A DNA stretch of 64,000 nucleotides from Vigna angularis. Its lineage: Eukaryota > Streptophyta > Magnoliopsida > Fabales > Fabaceae. The translations under genes and the position numbers were made by a program. The DNA is taken from contig NC_068971.1 in NCBI RefSeq assembly GCF_016808095.1, positions 19,828,501-19,892,500 on the forward strand, read 5' to 3'. This document shows positions 61,540 through 64,000 of this stretch, piece by piece. Each line of letters starts with the position of its first letter. Within the stretch, counting starts at the first letter, position 1. The notes under the pieces are model-generated. The model was given only the letters and a program-made list of their open reading frames with translations, made no database searches and was not told where the DNA came from.

Positions 61540-62205
61540 TCTGTTTGTTGTTGTAGGTGTAATGAAGGCCAGTTTAATGTATTTTTGTTCAATGTAATGA
61601 AGATGTATTAGTTGCATTGTGGTTCTTTTTGTTATTGTAATGAAGATGTATTGGTTGCAGATCAATGATTAATGAAATGAAGATTTGTAGTGAACATTAT
61701 TCTTTAGCCAAATTTGTAATGATTAATGATTAATTTAATTTGTAATGATTAATGAAATCACATGTCACATAAGCCTATAATGAACCAATGTAACATATCT
61801 GATGTAGTTTATTGAGGTTTGACATATCTCATTTGTAAGAAATAAAATTTTCCAATCAATTCTGCATAAAATGTGCACATCACCTGCCATTGATATCCCA
61901 TAATAACAACCAGAACATATCACATATCCTATAATAACTCTGTAATACAATTATAACATCAACTGTTGATACAAATACCAATATATAGAATACTGAAAGA
62001 TAAAACATTGTTCATAAAAGAGTGTTGTAATGTATTACATCAAACTGAAATCTATCTATTACATTTGCTTTCATAAAACTTAAAACATTGTTCAACTCTG
62101 GTGTGGTTCTTCTCCATGTGGTTGCTCTCCATGTGCTTCTTCTCCATGTGCTTTAGCCTCTGCTAGTGAAGTGGGTTCTTCTCCCTGTGCCTACACAACA
62201 GGTTC

Positions 62206-64000
62206 TTAGTTTGTCTTGGGACAACGTGTTTTGTTGTGACCTACTTCCCTACACTTGCTACATCTCTTTACCAATCCACCTTTGCTCATTCTGGTGCTGT
62301 TTTTCTTCAACTCCCACTGCTCTAACCTCATTTTCTTCTTAGGACGACCAGGCAACTTTCTGCTTGATGGAGGCATGACATTTGGATATTCGATTACCTC
62401 CCACAGGTTGTTTTCATTAATAGGATAGATAATAGAAGAGTACATTTCTTCATACGTTGAAGTGAGAAAGCATACATGTATGTAATCCTCTCCATCTAGG
62501 TTGAGAAACCTCATTGCTGCCAATGCATGAACACAAGGTATTCCACTAATGCTCCATTTTTTGCAGGAGCATGAATATTCATCTATGTTGACCACATACT
62601 TATCCCCACTTTGAGACACATGTCTGACTTCAAATAGCTTTTGTGCAGACCAACTTGTCAACATTAGACAACATTAGTAATTACAATGTTCATACAACTA
62701 CTTTACAAATAAAGAAAGAAATAAAGAATATTATACCTGAGAATCGAGTACTTTGTTAGTAGTGCCTCCTTTTTTAGTCTACTCAGTATTTTTGGACAAA
62801 TTGATGACTTAAATGACTTTACCCTTGACCTATTAGTGGTCCATCTTTTCATGATGTAAAGTCTGATTTCCTCCAACATTGTTATTATTGGTTTTGTCCT
62901 CGTGTGAACCAAAACACTATTAAACGCTTCTGACATGTTATTTACTAAAGTATCACATTGAGCTGTGGCTGTGAACCTTGGTCTGGACCAAAACCTTCAA
63001 TATAGATGTAAGTCATACAATGAGTGTCTAATATAATCAGAAAGTATTAAAAAATCTAAAGTCAGACTGCTTAACCTTGGAGGAATAGCTATGAAGTGGC
63101 GAAACGCGTCTTCGTTGACCTCTCTTATACTTCTCATTTCATTCTCCCATTTCTGTGGGTGGGTTGCTGTTGCTGCCATCCACATCAGCTTCTTAAGATT
63201 CTTTCCAGGGAATTTCTTCCTGAAATTGGCATATAAATGCCTTACACAAAATCTATGTGCAACTCCAGGAAGTAGATCTTGTACAGCTGGTAACAGTCCC
63301 TGTCAATGAGTCAACAATAAGTTAGATGATATTTATTTGAAGTAGTGGTTATAACAGAAACGACAAAAAAATATAATGCATTTTACCTTCTGTTGATCTG
63401 ATATCAATGTAAGTGAAGAACAGAAGTCAGGTCCACCTATGTCTTCAATGAGTAGCTCCATAAACCATGTCCAAGTCTCCTTGTTCTCGACCTCTACTAT
63501 GGCATATGCGAGTGGCATCATTTGATCATTTGCATCTCGAGCAACAGTAGTTAACAGCTCACCACGATGTCTACCTTTCAAAAAGGCTCCATCTAGGCCA
63601 ATGATTGGCCTGCATGATACAAAACTATCTTTGCATCCCTTGAGACATGCGTAGAACCTCAAAAATATTGGCTTTCCATCATTTCCCTCAACTTTTACCT
63701 TCACAGTGGACCCTGGGTTTCTAGTTAATAGCTCGTGAGCGTAATCATAAATTCTACTATATTGCATAGTGAAGGACCTTCCACTTCATCTAAAGCATAG
63801 GCTTTCGCTCTGTAAGCCATATTTTTAGATATTGCTATGTTCCATTTCCTACTTATTTTATCTCTAATGTCAACTCCCTTAACATTAGGATTCTCTCTCA
63901 CTGTTTTTTCCAATTTCTTACTTAGCCATTTTGCATTGAATACGCCCAACTTGTGCTCCCTACTGCATGTGTGCCTGTCCACCACAGTCCTCAATTGTCA
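62206..64000 (-). pseudogene. mudrA-type transposase (MULE), spliced, one frameshift, N-terminus beyond the window
   Basis: Minus-strand exons in continuous frame: up to 63387, 63299-63076, 62994-62737 and 62653-62206 (stop), with GT-AG introns of 87, 81 and 83 bases. Order of parts: a MuDR N-terminal remnant ('WLSKKLEKTVRENPNVKGVD', 'ISRKWNIAISKNMAYRAKA'); the DDE core with 'PIIGLDGAFLKGRHRG' (first Asp), 'LTLISDQQKGLLPAV' (second Asp) and 'GVAHRFCVRHLYANFRKKFPG'; 'FWSRPRFTATAQCDTLVNNM'; a SWIM zinc finger (CxC...CxH, 'CSCKKWSISGIPCVH'); and a CCHC zinc knuckle ('CSKCREVGHNKTRCP'). The frame changes by one base near 63770, between 'YALDEVEG' and 'TMQYSRIYDYAHEL'; apart from this no stop is seen. 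It would cut and paste the element if functional. The single break could also be a sequencing error. Confidence 0.88.

Larger units (their letters stand above)
60700..64000 (-). mobile_element. Mutator-like element, truncated by the right window edge
   Basis: The proposed left terminus (about 60700-60910) contains 'caaatttggtctttg', 'cctctgccgttaaatt' and 'acgtggc', in the same order as the TIR of the Pack-MULE at 54916. Inside are a plus-strand GRF zinc-finger pseudogene and a minus-strand mudrA-type transposase, converging. The second TIR and the target duplication lie beyond 64000, so the left boundary is inferred. Confidence 0.6.

Overview
The window is nuclear DNA from a flowering plant, most likely a legume of the Vigna/Phaseolus type. 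The base composition is AT-rich, (TA)n microsatellites are frequent, genes have many short GT-AG introns, and the intergenic space is packed with nested plant transposable elements. The species is an inference; no sequence here names it.

Only four host genes look intact. From left to right: a plastid-type bile acid:sodium symporter family carrier (BASS3-like, minus strand, 9461-12538, 5 exons, 408 aa); a fimbrin actin-bundling protein (plus strand, 43360-49894, 14 exons, 671 aa); a tRNA-Lys(TTT) just downstream of it (minus strand, 50059-50131); and a small glyoxalase/VOC-fold protein (plus strand, 58414-59345, 2 exons, 163 aa). Every splice junction was checked for reading-frame continuity. 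The genes are unrelated in function.

Region by region. 1-5.1 kb: three long-TIR elements lying in (TA)n tracts. 5.1-9.0 kb: remnant of a Ty3/gypsy-type LTR element whose interior is two tandem-repeat fields. 9.4-12.8 kb: BASS3-like gene with promoter. 13.5-16.2 kb: a 2.7-kb solo LTR with a perfect 5-bp target duplication. 17.0-18.1 kb: a complete 384-bp TRIM retrotransposon with a perfect target duplication, running into a perfect 342-bp tandem duplication. 22.1-26.7 kb: a complete CACTA element (perfect 3-bp target duplication) carrying pieces of three host genes: a lipid-transfer-protein-like gene, a wound-responsive (DUF3774) gene and several exons of an AGO4-like Argonaute. It sits in another LTR (to 28.7 kb) that has a 36-bp coding-compatible tandem repeat. 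29.9-32.1 kb: a related LTR with a 5S-rRNA-like (Cassandra-type) short LTR inside it. 34.7-36.5 kb: broken Ty3/gypsy gag-protease. 36.5-43 kb: AT-rich, no genes, one hAT-like MITE relative. 50-54.9 kb: duplicated repeat blocks. 54.9-56.7 kb: a Pack-MULE-like element with about 190-bp TIRs and a receptor-kinase fragment. 56.8-57.3 kb: a hAT-type MITE with a perfect 8-bp duplication. 60.7-64 kb: a Mutator-like element with a convergent GRF zinc-finger pseudogene and a nearly intact, intron-containing mudrA transposase that runs off the right edge.

The most interesting system is the CACTA element: a transposon that has collected part of AGO4, a protein clade of the plant pathway that silences transposons. 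Its AGO copy has a premature stop, two frame disruptions and an Asp-to-Asn change at a catalytic position, so any effect would be through RNA rather than protein.
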